Positions 63,846 through 64,000 of a stretch of DNA of 64,000 nt are shown one piece after another. This stretch comes from Eutreptiella sp. 'Long Island Sound 2002' (Eukaryota > Euglenozoa > Euglenophyceae > Eutreptiales > Eutreptiaceae). Under the pieces are notes generated by a model, which was given only the letters and a program-made list of their open reading frames with translations, searched no databases and was not told where the DNA came from. A program made the position numbers and the translations under genes. Where the stretch lies: positions 116,711,604 through 116,775,603 of the forward strand of contig OZ038379.1 in assembly GCA_964036045.1 (NCBI GenBank). The letters run 5' to 3'. Each line of letters starts with the position of its first letter. The first letter of the stretch is position 1.

Positions 63846-64000
63846 CCGGTCGTGGCTGGTGCGCGCACGCCGGGGCGGGAGGGGGACATGTGAGGGGCAG
63901 CTCGCTCCGGTCGTGGCCGGTGCGCGCACGCCGGGGCGGGAGGGGGACACGTGACGGGTGGCTCGCCACGGTTGGGGCTGGTTCGTGCACGGCGGGGCGG
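63846..64000. repeat. 63-bp tandem repeat, about 2.5 copies, runs off the right edge
   Basis: CCGGTCGTGGCTGGTGCGCG then CACGCCGGGGCGGGAGGGGG recurs at ~63846, ~63908 and, diverged, ~63971. Confidence 0.9.

Noticed and set aside
62471-63990. Cys/Ala-rich 405-codon frame near the right edge
   Set aside because: Derived from CTGC/CTGTG-rich repeat, open on both strands, no motif.

Overview
The window reads as nuclear DNA from a green-lineage eukaryotic alga with a very repeat-rich genome. The main support is a chlorophyll a/b-type light-harvesting (LHC) exon at about 16.8-17.5 kb with a green-type [10 protein letters not shown] segment, plus GT-AG intron boundaries, a non-LTR retrotransposon, piggyBac-like and other transposon genes, kilobase satellites and long G/C and TA runs. 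A prasinophyte-type alga is a reasonable guess, but species cannot be fixed from the sequence alone. I saw no bacterial operon, rRNA, tRNA or CRISPR array. Almost everything here is mobile or repetitive DNA, and most coding regions are broken.

Layout. (1) 1-9652, minus strand: one LINE-type retrotransposon entering from the left edge. It carries a His/Pro-rich ORF1-like region, a CCCH zinc finger, a JAMM-like HTHP motif, a Ulp1-like cysteine protease motif, an APE endonuclease and a reverse transcriptase. Five lesions or recoding sites split what looks like one long coding series. (2) 9.65-17.9 kb: G/C-rich tandem arrays and TA microsatellites arranged partly as inverted copies around two LHC exon fragments. 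(3) 19.7-28.9 kb and 35.2-40.2 kb: broken copies of an unnamed transposon family with two recurrent genes, here called P and M. P ends in a 2-oxoglutarate/Fe(II) dioxygenase-like domain in one copy. M has a conserved D-x-T-x-LW motif and an FSSI..E.RH motif, as a DDE-type transposase might. The copies lie among arrays of GTTATCGCGC/GCGCGATAAC. A separate TET/JBP-like dioxygenase fragment sits at 24.5-25.1 kb. (4) 29.4-34.5 kb, minus strand: a multi-exon gene region with a piggyBac-like transposase; part of it is repeated in inverted orientation at 40.2-42.1 kb. (5) 42.6-62.5 kb: one ~43-bp minisatellite field interrupted by three inserts bounded by inverted repeats. The largest insert (14.8 kb) holds a ~52-bp palindromic satellite with 2.3-kb higher-order repeats and a 10-bp G-rich satellite. 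(6) 62.5-64.0 kb: CTGC-rich and 63-bp repeats.

How it fits together: the LINE encodes its own copying machinery (endonuclease, RT) plus protease-like domains. The P/M family and the piggyBac-like gene are cut-and-paste candidates. The dioxygenase domains near transposase genes recall the known association of TET/JBP enzymes with transposons in fungi and green algae. No gene here can be called an intact cellular gene; the LHC exon is the only recognisable host gene, and it looks like a displaced fragment.
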